Positions 41,356-49,476 are shown, numbered from the stretch's first letter. The stretch is 64,000 bases of DNA from Tsukamurella paurometabola DSM 20162 (GCF_000092225.1 NC_014158.1:3224001-3288000); one strand, 5' to 3'. The notes: generated by a model from the sequence alone, not told the origin. Made by a program: numbers and translations.

Positions 41356-41400
41356 CGTCAATCTACGTTGACACGACTAGGCTGTCAACACAGATTGACA
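41356..41400 (-). promoter_or_regulatory. Leaderless promoter with two overlapping operators
   Basis: On the minus strand TTGACA (41383-41388), a 17-base spacer and TAGATT (41360-41365) form a near-ideal promoter whose start would coincide with the GTG at 41353. Two dyads cover it: TGTCAA-N6-TTGACA at 41383-41400 and CGTCAA-N6-TTGACA at 41356-41373, with centres 27 bp apart. These are probably bound by the HTH protein encoded directly downstream. Confidence 0.8.
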
Positions 41401-41439
41401 GGTTCGACGGTGCGCGGCACGCGCTACGCTCGTCGGCGC

Positions 41440-41513
41440 GCCCCTATAGCCCAATTGGCAGAGGCAGCGGACTTAAAATCCGCACAGTGTCGGTTCGAGT
41501 CCGACTGGGGGCA
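41440..41513 (+). tRNA. tRNA with UAA anticodon (tRNA-Leu, short variable arm)
   Basis: The 74-base cloverleaf has a 7-bp acceptor stem (GCCCCTA with TGGGGGC, discriminator A73), D arm GCC/GGC, anticodon stem GCGGA/TCCGC with loop CTTAAAA (anticodon TAA), variable loop of five bases, and T arm GTCGG/CCGAC around TTCGAGT. CCA is not encoded. The anticodon reads Leu UUA, but the long class II variable arm of leucine tRNAs is missing. Confidence 0.92.
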
Positions 41514-41525
41514 CAACAACCAGGC

Positions 41526-42245
41526 CTAATCGATAGCTTCAGCCCTCACCTGGCTTCGGAGCCTCTTCAGCAGAGCACCGGGGTCTCGCTGAGCTTGCAA
41601 TTCACGCCGTCGATCGTCACTGAGGCCGCCGCGCGATAATAGATCGTCGACTTGACACTCTTCCGCTGGCTCGTCGATCTCGCATTCACCCACGAATCCG
41701 AAACGGTTGATCATTCGATCTCGGACAGCGGTGAACACAACGATATTGGTCACTCCTGCCCCCGCAAGTCCGTCGGGATCCGATCGCACTTGAGGTGCCC
41801 GTCGGTTCATCTCTGAAAGCATGACCGCCACATCGGCGTAGTAGATCGTCAGTTCGTTTGCCAGCTTGCGCGTATCGGAATTGGCGCTCTGGAACACCAA
41901 CACCCGATTGGTGGCCTCGCCTATTTTTGCTTGCGACGCCCACAGGTCATCAGCAGCGCGCGGGTCGAGGTTCATTTGCAACGGATCACGAGTCACCGAC
42001 GGACCGAAATACTCGGCAGCCGAGCGCTCGATCGCGTGATGAACGGCCGAGATCGAGTCGAGTGCCTTCAAATATCCATCGGTACGCTGCGTACTCGCGT
42101 ACTGCTTCGCCGTGTAGTGAGACGCAAGCATCGCGGATGGAACCACCGCAATCAATGCTGAAGCCATGGCCATGAGGCCAGATGCCAGCCAGCCGGGACC
42201 TGCCTTCTTGGGCAGGTAGTTGCGGATCGCCTTTCCTGTGCTCAT
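41526..42245 (-). CDS. Low-GC orphan membrane-anchored protein beside the tRNA
   Basis: This 239-residue protein has a membrane segment near the N-terminus (GWLASGLMAMASALIAVVPSAM, about 19-40) and a charged helical remainder; the C-terminal 50 residues are rich in Asp, Glu and Arg. I recognise no family. Two sampled lines of its DNA are 53% and 57% GC, well below its surroundings, and it lies 13 bp from the 3' end of a tRNA gene, so it is probably a transferred islet. No integrase is present. Confidence 0.7.
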   Translation of the reverse strand: MSTGKAIRNYLPKKAGPGWLASGLMAMASALIAVVPSAMLASHYTAKQYASTQRTDGYLKALDSISAVHHAIERSAAEYFGPSVTRDPLQMNLDPRAADDLWASQAKIGEATNRVLVFQSANSDTRKLANELTIYYADVAVMLSEMNRRAPQVRSDPDGLAGAGVTNIVVFTAVRDRMINRFGFVGECEIDEPAEECQVDDLLSRGGLSDDRRRELQAQRDPGALLKRLRSQVRAEAID

Positions 42246-42355
42246 GCAGCGGAGAGTACGACGCCAGTCCGACAAGCTATGCCCATCAGGACTCGTGCTC
42301 GCACCACTGGCCGCCTTCCCAGGCACACGGGCAGGGCTACGCGAGGAACCCATCG

Positions 42356-42922
42356 TCAGCGAACCACTCGGTAGTGCATGAATTGCACACCGCAGGCGAA
42401 GGATTGGGAGCCGATGCGTTCCAGCTCCGTCATCCTGCCCTGCTGCGGGAAGTACGGGATACCGCCGCCGAGGAGCACCGGATGCACGCGCACGCGGTAC
42501 TCGTCGAGAAGGTCGAGCCGCGCCGCCTCGGCAGCGAGTTCGGCGCCGCCGATACCGATGTTCCCCTCCCCCGGCTGATCCCGCAGTTCCGCGATCTCGC
42601 TCGCCAGATCGCCGGTGGCGAGCCGGGTGTTCGCGCCGCGCACCTCGGTGAGCGTGGTGGAGAAGACCACCTTCGGGAGCGCCTTCCACAGCCGAGCGAA
42701 CACCTTCTCGTCCTCGTCGAGCGGCTGTGTCTGCTCCGCGTCGTCCCAGTACAGCATCGTCTCGTAGAGCCGACGCCCGAGCAGGTGCACGGCGAGTCCG
42801 CGCACCTCGTCGGTGGCGAACCGGAACAGCTCCTCGTCGGGTTGCCCCCAGTCGAGCCCGCCGTCCGGAGCCGTGATGAACCCGTCCGCCGAGGTGGTCA
42901 GGGAATAGGTCACGCGGCGCAT
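42356..42922 (-). CDS. Dihydrofolate reductase/RibD C-terminal-like protein
   Basis: This 188-residue protein of the RibD_C/DHFR-like family is common in actinobacteria as an orphan reductase. Features are RRVTYSLTTSADGFITAPDGGLDW at the N-terminus, LLGRRLYETM, and GNIGIGGAELAAEA followed by DEYRVRVHPVLLGGGIPYF. ATG 42922 has GAGGAG with six-base spacing. Substrate is unknown; the family name does not imply folate reduction. Confidence 0.88.
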   Translation of the reverse strand: MRRVTYSLTTSADGFITAPDGGLDWGQPDEELFRFATDEVRGLAVHLLGRRLYETMLYWDDAEQTQPLDEDEKVFARLWKALPKVVFSTTLTEVRGANTRLATGDLASEIAELRDQPGEGNIGIGGAELAAEAARLDLLDEYRVRVHPVLLGGGIPYFPQQGRMTELERIGSQSFACGVQFMHYRVVR

Positions 42923-43033
42923 CGGCATCTCCTCGTCGGGGGGCGGATGCGACCATTGTTCACCCTTCAGCGGCACCGTCAGGCGCGATCGACGCCGATC
43001 GCGACCAGGAATCCTGTGCATGACGGCCGGACG

Positions 43034-43129
43034 ATGAAGATCGAGACCGTTGACGGCTCCGAATCGGTGGTGAACTTCCTCACCACCGAGGGAGGGAGCT
43101 TGCCACTGCGGGCCGATTCGATAATCTAG
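43034..43129 (+). CDS. Possible 31-residue ORF upstream of the guanidine riboswitch
   Basis: This short frame starts MKIETVDGSESVVNFLTT and ends in TAG at 43127-43129, with mostly G/C third positions. It has no clear ribosome site and its end overlaps the likely gdx promoter (TTGCCA at 43100-43105, TAATCT at 43122-43127). It may be a small protein, a remnant of a lost gene, or chance. I recognise no family. Confidence 0.25.
   Translation: MKIETVDGSESVVNFLTTEGGSLPLRADSII
43100..43127 (+). promoter_or_regulatory. Candidate promoter of the gdx riboswitch transcript
   Basis: TTGCCA (43100-43105) and TAATCT (43122-43127) are separated by 16 bases, which would start transcription about 15 bases before the guanidine aptamer. 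Placement is good, but the hexamers are not perfect. Confidence 0.45.
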
Positions 43130-43149
43130 ATATCGTCGCAATCAGACAT

Positions 43150-43192
43150 CCGGACGAGGCACACCGTACCCGGCCAGCGAAAAGACGGTGTG
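43150..43192 (+). ncRNA. Guanidine-III (ykkC-III) riboswitch aptamer
   Basis: The sequence has the conserved guanidine-III blocks in order: CCGGACGAGG, then CCGTACCCGG, then AAAAGACGG. CCGG at 43150-43153 can pair with CCGG at 43170-43173 as the pseudoknot, and CACACCGT (43160-43167) pairs with ACGGTGTG (43185-43192) as the long stem. It closely resembles the Thermobifida fusca aptamer of known structure, as remembered. It precedes an SMR transporter gene, the usual target, and should turn it on in guanidinium. Confidence 0.95.
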
Positions 43193-43209
43193 AACCAAGG
43201 AGGTTCACA
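43189..43209 (+). promoter_or_regulatory. Shine-Dalgarno-masking hairpin sharing bases with the aptamer
   Basis: TGTGAACC (43189-43196) and GGTTCACA (43202-43209) form an 8-bp hairpin whose loop and 3' side contain the Shine-Dalgarno AAGGAGG (43197-43203). The first four bases (TGTG) are also the 3' end of the aptamer stem. Ligand-bound aptamer should therefore break this hairpin and expose the ribosome site. This is a translational switch read from the sequence. Confidence 0.75.
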
Positions 43210-43211
43210 TC

Positions 43212-43526
43212 ATGGCATGGATCGTTCTGATCATCTCCGGCGTCCTGGAGGCCGTCTGGGCCACCGCGCTCGGCAAGTCCGAGGGCTTCACCAAGACCAC
43301 GCCGACCGTCGTCTTCGTGGCGGCTCTCATCGCCAGCATGGCGGGATTGGCGTACGCGATGCGCGACCTGCCGACCGGCACCGCCTACGCCGTCTGGGTG
43401 GGCATCGGCGCCACCCTCACAGTGGTCTACGCGATGCTCACCGGCGAAGAACCGGCGACGCTGATCAAGGTGTTGTGCATCGTCGCCATCGTGGGCGGCG
43501 TGGTCGGGCTCAAACTCGCGCACTGA
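43212..43526 (+). CDS. gdx: Guanidinium exporter (SMR family Gdx/SugE)
   Basis: This 104-residue small multidrug resistance protein has four membrane helices and the essential glutamate E13 (SGVLEAVWATAL), with W16, the KSEGFT loop and GTAYAVWVGIGA typical of the Gdx/SugE branch. It works as an antiparallel dimer exchanging guanidinium for protons in the inner membrane. Usually annotated SugE, but the guanidine-III riboswitch directly upstream identifies the substrate. ATG 43212 has AAGGAGG with eight-base spacing. Confidence 0.95.
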   Translation: MAWIVLIISGVLEAVWATALGKSEGFTKTTPTVVFVAALIASMAGLAYAMRDLPTGTAYAVWVGIGATLTVVYAMLTGEEPATLIKVLCIVAIVGGVVGLKLAH

Positions 43527-43726
43527 CCGTGTTCGACGGTGCGCCGCGCGTGTGCGCGGCCACCGCGCGCACGCCGCCGTAGGTCGCGATCCGCAGTAAC
43601 CACTCGGCGGGTCCGTACCGGAATCGGTTGGCGGCGAATGATGTTGACAGCGAAGATGCCGCCGAGCGCGAATCCGCGCAGTGCGTCGAGGGGCTCGATC
43701 CGAGGCGCGGGAGCCGACGTGACCAT
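43510..43726 (-). pseudogene. Remnant of a DUF418 (YeiB-like) membrane protein gene
   Basis: The first 30 or so codons from ATG 43726 (APAPRIEPLDALRGFALGGIFAVNI) are the start of a DUF418 family protein. Right after it, in the +1 frame, come AANRFRYGPAEWLLRIATYGG and a stop at 43510-43512, which is the conserved C-terminal end of the same family (FRYGPLEWLWR-like). Some 300 central codons are missing, so an internal deletion joined the two ends out of frame. It overlaps the gdx 3' end tail to tail by 17 bp. Confidence 0.75.
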
Positions 43727-43782
43727 GCGACGAACGCTAGGCCGGGCCCACTGCCGCGACCTCCGGGATGCCCCGGAGATCG

Positions 43783-44064
43783 TCAGGCTGCTACCGGGGC
43801 GAGTCGGCCTGCGGGGTCGAGCACCTGCTCGACGGCGCCGTGACGCTGCTCCGCGCGCAGCAGGGCGGTGTCCCACTGCTCGGGGTCGCTCAGGTCGGCG
43901 ACGAGGGCGTACACCTCGCCCGAGAGCACGGCGACGACGTCGCGGAAGTTTTCGCCCACCGCTGTCACCCGGGTTCCGGCACGAGTCAGGTCACCCACCA
44001 GCTCCACCGTGGCCTTCGTGCCGTCCAGCACCACGACCACGCTCTTGACGGAAACGTTCTCCAT
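43783..44064 (-). CDS. Short SDR-like half-domain protein of unknown function
   Basis: This 93-residue product resembles only the N-terminal Rossmann half of an SDR: a first strand (SVVVVLDGTKATVELVGDLTRAG) lacking the TGxxxGIG motif, a second strand (TRVTAVGEN), VADLSDPEQWDTALLRAEQRHG and a degenerate NAG region (LDPAGR). No catalytic half follows. It has a clear Shine-Dalgarno (GGGAGCAGG). It may be a decayed SDR or a small protein derived from one. Confidence 0.55.
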   Translation of the reverse strand: MENVSVKSVVVVLDGTKATVELVGDLTRAGTRVTAVGENFRDVVAVLSGEVYALVADLSDPEQWDTALLRAEQRHGAVEQVLDPAGRLAPVAA

Positions 44065-44205
44065 GTCCTGCTCCCTTCGCCGGTGCGGGTGTTCCCCGCC
44101 GGTACGAGATCACCGTAAGCGGTGAATCCCGCTGCGGCGCCGCCAGAACGCTGTGAACGTGTCAACAGTTCGTTAACAAGAAGCAACAACCAACGTTTTC
44201 GCAGG

Positions 44206-45162
44206 TCAACCGCGAAGAAGCCCGATCGCGACACCGTCCAAAATGTCGTGTTCACTCACCATGAGCTCCGTCACACCTGCCGCCGCGAGGCGTTCGGCGA
44301 GCGCGATCACCACGAGCGCACCGCCGCCGATCACGTCGGCGCGTCCCGGATGCATCGGGCCCAGCGCGAGCCGCTGCGCCGAAGGCATGCCGACCAGCCG
44401 GGCGCACAGATCGACGAGCCGGTCGAGCGGCACCCGAGCACCGTGGATCCGGGCCGGGTCGTAGTCCGCGAGGCCGAGATCGAGCGCCGCGAGCGTGGTG
44501 AAGGTTCCGGCCACGCCGATCCAGGTGCGGACCCCAGTCAGGGGAACGACCTCGGTCGCCTGGTCGAGCGCGGCGTCGATCACGCCGCGCGCCGCGGCGA
44601 TCTCCGCATCGGTGGGCGGATCGGACGGCAGGGCCCGTTCCGTGATCCGGACGCAACCGATGTTCGCCGAGTAGGCATCGGCGACGACGCCCGCAGAACC
44701 CGAGACCAGTTCGGTGGAGCCGCCACCGAGGTCGACCACGAGTACCGGATCGGTCGCCGAGAGTCCCGCGGTGGCACCGAGATACGACAATTCTGCCTCC
44801 TCGGTCCCGGCGATCACCTCGGCCTGCGCACCGGGCGTGATCCGGCCCAGCGCGGCGGCGGTGAGGGCGAGGAAGGTGTCGCGATTGGACACGTCACGGG
44901 CGGCGGAGGTGGCCACCATCCGAACGGCACCGGCACCGAGGCGCAATGCGGTGTCCACGTAGTCGTCGAGCGCCGCGCGCACCCGGTCGAGGGCCTCATC
45001 GGCGAACCTCCCGGTGGCGTCCACCCCCTGACCCAGCCGGACGATCCGCATCTCGCGGGTCAGTTCGATGAGACCGTCGCGCTCCTGCCGCGCGACGTAG
45101 AGGCGGATGCTGTTGGTGCCGCAGTCGATCGCGGCCACCGTCGTTCCGACGGCAGCGGTCAC
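44206..45162 (-). CDS. ppx: Exopolyphosphatase Ppx/GppA family (Rv1026-like)
   Basis: This 318-residue single-unit Ppx/GppA phosphatase of the ASKHA fold has the first phosphate loop AAIDCGTNSIRLYV (near 10-23), the second VLVVDLGGGSTEL and the middle RMVATSAARD with an invariant arginine. It lacks the C-terminal HD and further domains of E. coli Ppx, as in M. tuberculosis Ppx2. It acts on polyphosphate or (p)ppGpp-type substrates. GTG 45162 overlaps the DUF501 stop (GTGA), so it is the end of an eno-ftsB-DUF501-ppx group. Confidence 0.92.
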   Translation of the reverse strand: MTAAVGTTVAAIDCGTNSIRLYVARQERDGLIELTREMRIVRLGQGVDATGRFADEALDRVRAALDDYVDTALRLGAGAVRMVATSAARDVSNRDTFLALTAAALGRITPGAQAEVIAGTEEAELSYLGATAGLSATDPVLVVDLGGGSTELVSGSAGVVADAYSANIGCVRITERALPSDPPTDAEIAAARGVIDAALDQATEVVPLTGVRTWIGVAGTFTTLAALDLGLADYDPARIHGARVPLDRLVDLCARLVGMPSAQRLALGPMHPGRADVIGGGALVVIALAERLAAAGVTELMVSEHDILDGVAIGLLRG

Positions 45163-45689
45163 TGCTGGCCCCAGGGGTAGCGGGACTCCGGCCAGTCCGC
45201 GGGGATCGCGCTCCCGCGCAGGCCGGCCGCGGCGGCGAGCGCCACCGCCTCGTCGCCTAACCAGACAGTGCCCGGCCCCTCGGCCAGTGCGTACGCGATG
45301 AGCACGTGCAGGCATTTGACCCGGTCGGGCATGCCGCCGCCGGTGAAGTCGGTGCCCAAGTCGTCCAGCGCATTCCGCGACGCGAGATAGTGCGCGTGCG
45401 CGGCGCGGTAGTTCGCCGCGACCTCGGGATCGGAGGCGAGCAGCGCCTCCATCTCGCGCATCACGCCGGCGCTCTCCTGCCGGCTGGCCTCGGCCGTGAG
45501 CCGAGGATCGGTCAGGTAGTACAGCGTGGGGAACGGCGTTCCGTCGGGAAGGCGGGGCGCGGTCTTCACCACGGCCGGCTCACCGTCGGGCGTGCGGTAG
45601 GCCACGGCGAGCACACCGCGCGGTGTGCGACCGAGCTGCTCGGCGACCCGATCGAGGTCTGCCTGCGGCACGGCGTCGTCGGCGCCCAT
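45159..45689 (-). CDS. DUF501 domain-containing protein
   Basis: This 176-residue protein of DUF501 (Rv1025-like) has the family's GVLAVAYRTPDGEPAVVKTAPRLPDGTPFPTLYYLT block and the Cys-containing GGMPDRVKCLHVLIAYALAEGPG block. Function is unknown. The conserved linkage eno, septum initiator, DUF501, ppx across actinobacteria suggests a housekeeping role. ATG 45689 overlaps the upstream ftsB stop by one base (TGATG). Confidence 0.9.
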   Translation of the reverse strand: MGADDAVPQADLDRVAEQLGRTPRGVLAVAYRTPDGEPAVVKTAPRLPDGTPFPTLYYLTDPRLTAEASRQESAGVMREMEALLASDPEVAANYRAAHAHYLASRNALDDLGTDFTGGGMPDRVKCLHVLIAYALAEGPGTVWLGDEAVALAAAAGLRGSAIPADWPESRYPWGQQ

Positions 45690-46108
45690 CAGTGCGGCAC
45701 GGCGATCGTTCGCCACACGTTGGTGTACCAGGGGTTCTGCTTGGACTGCTCCGCCTCGATCTGCTCGGGCGTGGGCGCCGGGGCACCGGGGAACTGCACC
45801 CGGTACGCGGTCTCCCCGGGCATCACGTACTGCAGCCGGATCCTGGCCTGCTGCTTGATGTACGCAGGATCGTCCTGAAGTCGCTTCTGATCCTCGAGGC
45901 GGGCGATATCGGCGAGCAATTGGGAGTGCTCGGCCGCCACCTTGTCTTCGCGTGCCTGTTCGGACAGGTACGTCCGCACCGGCACAGCGAGGGTGAGTAC
46001 CAGGACGCACAGCACCACGAACAGCACGACCACGCGACCGGCACCCCCTGAGTCGGGGCGGTCACCGTCCCGGGGGATGCGCCCGGTCACGACGCGGGTT
46101 CTGCTCAC
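45689..46108 (-). CDS. ftsB: Septum formation initiator FtsB/DivIC family
   Basis: This 139-residue bitopic protein has a short basic cytosolic end, one membrane helix (VVVLFVVLCVLVLTLAVPV, about 26-44), a coiled coil (about 50-85: QAREDKVAAEHSQLLADIARLEDQKR) and a small extracytoplasmic tail with YVMPGETAY typical of the family. It works in the divisome with FtsL and FtsQ. GTG 46108 starts 27 bp after eno on the same strand. Confidence 0.92.
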   Translation of the reverse strand: MSRTRVVTGRIPRDGDRPDSGGAGRVVVLFVVLCVLVLTLAVPVRTYLSEQAREDKVAAEHSQLLADIARLEDQKRLQDDPAYIKQQARIRLQYVMPGETAYRVQFPGAPAPTPEQIEAEQSKQNPWYTNVWRTIAVPH

Positions 46109-46135
46109 GGTGCTGTGCTCCTCGGTCGTCTCGGT

Positions 46136-47431
<1,296 letters not shown>

Positions 47432-47573
47432 TTATGCACTGGCCGAGCTCACGACAATCTCGGCGCCCAGCCTAATGCCCGCCCACAACGACGCGAAGCT
47501 CGGCGCGCGGACGGGGCGAATCAGGCCGATTCGAACCGGGTGACCACGGCCACGCCGGAGTTACCCTGCGGGC

Positions 47574-48581
47574 ATGACCGTGGTGCCCGTTCTCGACCTC
47601 TCGCTCCTGGACACCGCGCCGGAGCAGTTCGACGCACTGGTCCGTACGGCCGCACACGACGTGGGCTTCTTCTACCTCACGGGGCACGGCCTCGGCGCCG
47701 ACCGGATCGACGAGATACTCGCCGTAGCGCGGCGGTTCTTCGCACTCCCGCAGAGGGAGAAGGACGCCATCGCGATGGCGAACTCGCCGCACTTCCGCGG
47801 TTACACCCGGCTCGGCGGCGAGCTCACCCGAGGCGCCGTCGATTGGCGCGAGCAGATCGACATCGGGCCGGAGCGGGCCGCACCGACGGGCCCCGGGCCG
47901 GACCATCGCAACCTGGTCGGCCCGAATCAGTGGCCCGCGAACCTGCCGGAGTTGCGCACCGTGATCGAGCGCTGGGATGCCGACCTCTCACGGATCGCGC
48001 TGGATCTCTTGACCGCCTGGGCACGGTCGCTCGGCGCCGACCCACGGGTGTTCGACGAGGCCTTCACGACCGATCCGGCGACACTGATCAAGATCGTCCG
48101 GTATCCGGCGGGCACCGACACCGAGCAGGGCGTGGGCGCGCACAAGGACTCGGGCGTGCTCACCCTGCTGCTGGCGGACCCGGATTCGGAGGGACTCCAG
48201 GTGCTCCCGCCCGGCGCCGACGAATGGGTGGACGTACCACCGCAACCCGGAACATTCATCGTCAATATCGGCGAAATGCTGGAAGTGGGCACCGAGGGCT
48301 ACCTGCGCGCCACCGAACACCGCGTGGTGAATCGCCGTGCCGGTGCGGACCGGATCTCGGTGCCGTACTTCTTCAATCCGTCGGTGCATGCGCGGATGCC
48401 GCAGCTCCCCCTCCCCGCCGGGCTGCGCTCGGGGGTCACCGTGGATCCGGAGAACCCGATCTTCGACACCTACGGCGAGAACGCGTGGAAGAGCAGGCTG
48501 CGAGCGCACCCCGACGTCGCGGCGCGGCACTATCCGAATCGGTCTCCCAGCGCGACGGCGGAACCTATCGTGGAGGCATGA
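47574..48581 (+). CDS. 2-oxoglutarate/Fe(II) dioxygenase, isopenicillin N synthase-like
   Basis: This 335-residue protein has the N-terminal DIOX_N region (VVPVLDLSLL...AAHDVGFFYLTGHG) and the double-stranded beta-helix core with iron ligands H190, D192 (GAHKDSGVLTLLL) and H249 (EHRVV) and the 2OG-binding R260/S262 (RISVPYFF). There is no biosynthetic cluster around it; substrate is unknown. The 3' end overlaps the receiver-like gene by four bases. Confidence 0.92.
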   Translation: MTVVPVLDLSLLDTAPEQFDALVRTAAHDVGFFYLTGHGLGADRIDEILAVARRFFALPQREKDAIAMANSPHFRGYTRLGGELTRGAVDWREQIDIGPERAAPTGPGPDHRNLVGPNQWPANLPELRTVIERWDADLSRIALDLLTAWARSLGADPRVFDEAFTTDPATLIKIVRYPAGTDTEQGVGAHKDSGVLTLLLADPDSEGLQVLPPGADEWVDVPPQPGTFIVNIGEMLEVGTEGYLRATEHRVVNRRAGADRISVPYFFNPSVHARMPQLPLPAGLRSGVTVDPENPIFDTYGENAWKSRLRAHPDVAARHYPNRSPSATAEPIVEA

Positions 48582-49000
48582 CCGGCGCCGCCCCGCTCGT
48601 CCTCATCTACAGCTCCAACGCGCGTCACCGCGCGGAGATCGCGGCGGCGCTGGGCACGCGCCCCTCTCCTGCCCTCCCGCCGATCACGGTGACCGAGGCG
48701 GCGACCGCTCCCACCGTGGTGGCCCGACTCGACCAGGGCGGAATCGATCTCGCGATCCTCGACGGCGAAGCCTCCCCCGCCGGCGGCCTCGGCCTGGCCC
48801 GCCAGTTGCGCGACGAGATCGATCCCTGTCCGCCGCTGCTGGTGATCACCGCGCGCCGGGCGGACGGATGGCTCGCGACGTGGTCACACGCCGACGCGTG
48901 GGTCTCGCACCCGCTCGATCCCTTCGAAGTGGCCGCCGCGGCGGCGAGCCTGCTCGCGACGACCGTGGAGCGACACACCGCCGCTGAATTCCTCGAATAG
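48578..49000 (+). CDS. Atypical receiver-domain protein (Rv3143-like)
   Basis: This 140-residue stand-alone receiver-like protein is close in pattern to Rv3143, which also sits just upstream of nuoA in M. tuberculosis. The phospho-acceptor position is kept (D62 in LAILDGEASPAGG), but the usual acidic pair after strand 1 is replaced by YSSN, so magnesium-dependent phosphorylation is doubtful. No output domain follows. ATG 48578 overlaps the dioxygenase stop and has GGAGG upstream. A role in controlling complex I is inferred from linkage. Confidence 0.85.
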   Translation: MTGAAPLVLIYSSNARHRAEIAAALGTRPSPALPPITVTEAATAPTVVARLDQGGIDLAILDGEASPAGGLGLARQLRDEIDPCPPLLVITARRADGWLATWSHADAWVSHPLDPFEVAAAAASLLATTVERHTAAEFLE

Positions 49001-49030
49001 AACCCGTACCCCCGCTCGCGACTATAGGGT

Positions 49031-49046
49031 TGTGATGTAGCTCACA
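49031..49046. promoter_or_regulatory. CRP/GlxR-type site upstream of nuoA
   Basis: TGTGATGTAGCTCACA is a perfect TGTGA-N6-TCACA palindrome, the consensus of CRP/GlxR-type cAMP receptor proteins. Its centre is 78.5 bp upstream of the nuoA GTG. If TAACCG (49065-49070) is the -10, the site would sit near -40, the position of class II activation; a TATAGG just before it (49024-49029) would instead make it a repressor site. Confidence 0.8.
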
Positions 49047-49116
49047 AACGAAGTCAGGGTGGCCTAACCGGTTCTCTCCTTCGGCTTTTCGCACACACAG
49101 CGGAGGGAGCAGGGCC

Positions 49117-49476
49117 GTGAATCCGTACGTGCCGATCCTGGTACTCGGGGCGATCGCGACGGCCTTCGCCGTGTTCTCGGTCGGGGTCGCACAGTACGTG
49201 GGGCCGCGTCGCCGCAATCGGGCCAAGCTCGAAGCCTATGAATGCGGTATCGATCCCTCCCCGCATCCCACCGGGGGTGGCCGCTTCCCGGTGAAGTTCT
49301 ACCTGACGGCGATGCTGTTCATCATCTTCGACATCGAGATCGTCTTCCTCTATCCCTGGGCGGTGCACTTCGATGTGCTCGGCGCGTACGGCCTCGCCGC
49401 GATGGCGCTGTTCCTGGTGAACGTCACCGTCGCCTACGCCTACGAGTGGCGCCGAGGCGGTCTCGAATGGGACTAG
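49117..49476 (+). CDS. nuoA: NADH-quinone oxidoreductase subunit A
   Basis: This 119-residue membrane subunit of complex I has three hydrophobic helices and the conserved loop [12 protein letters not shown] with its cysteine near the quinone channel, plus [12 protein letters not shown]. It is the first gene of the nuo operon; the GTG start follows GGAGGGAGCAGGG. The 3' end overlaps nuoB by ten bases. Confidence 0.96.
   Translation: MNPYVPILVLGAIATAFAVFSVGVAQYVGPRRRNRAKLEAYECGIDPSPHPTGGGRFPVKFYLTAMLFIIFDIEIVFLYPWAVHFDVLGAYGLAAMALFLVNVTVAYAYEWRRGGLEWD

Noticed and set aside
41498-42273. att-site pair flanking the low-GC gene
   Set aside because: Only an 8-bp repeat, no integrase, so a formal attachment site cannot be claimed.
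43212-43526. Generic multidrug (quaternary ammonium) exporter label for the SMR gene
   Set aside because: The guanidine-III aptamer and the Gdx-type residues point to guanidinium instead.
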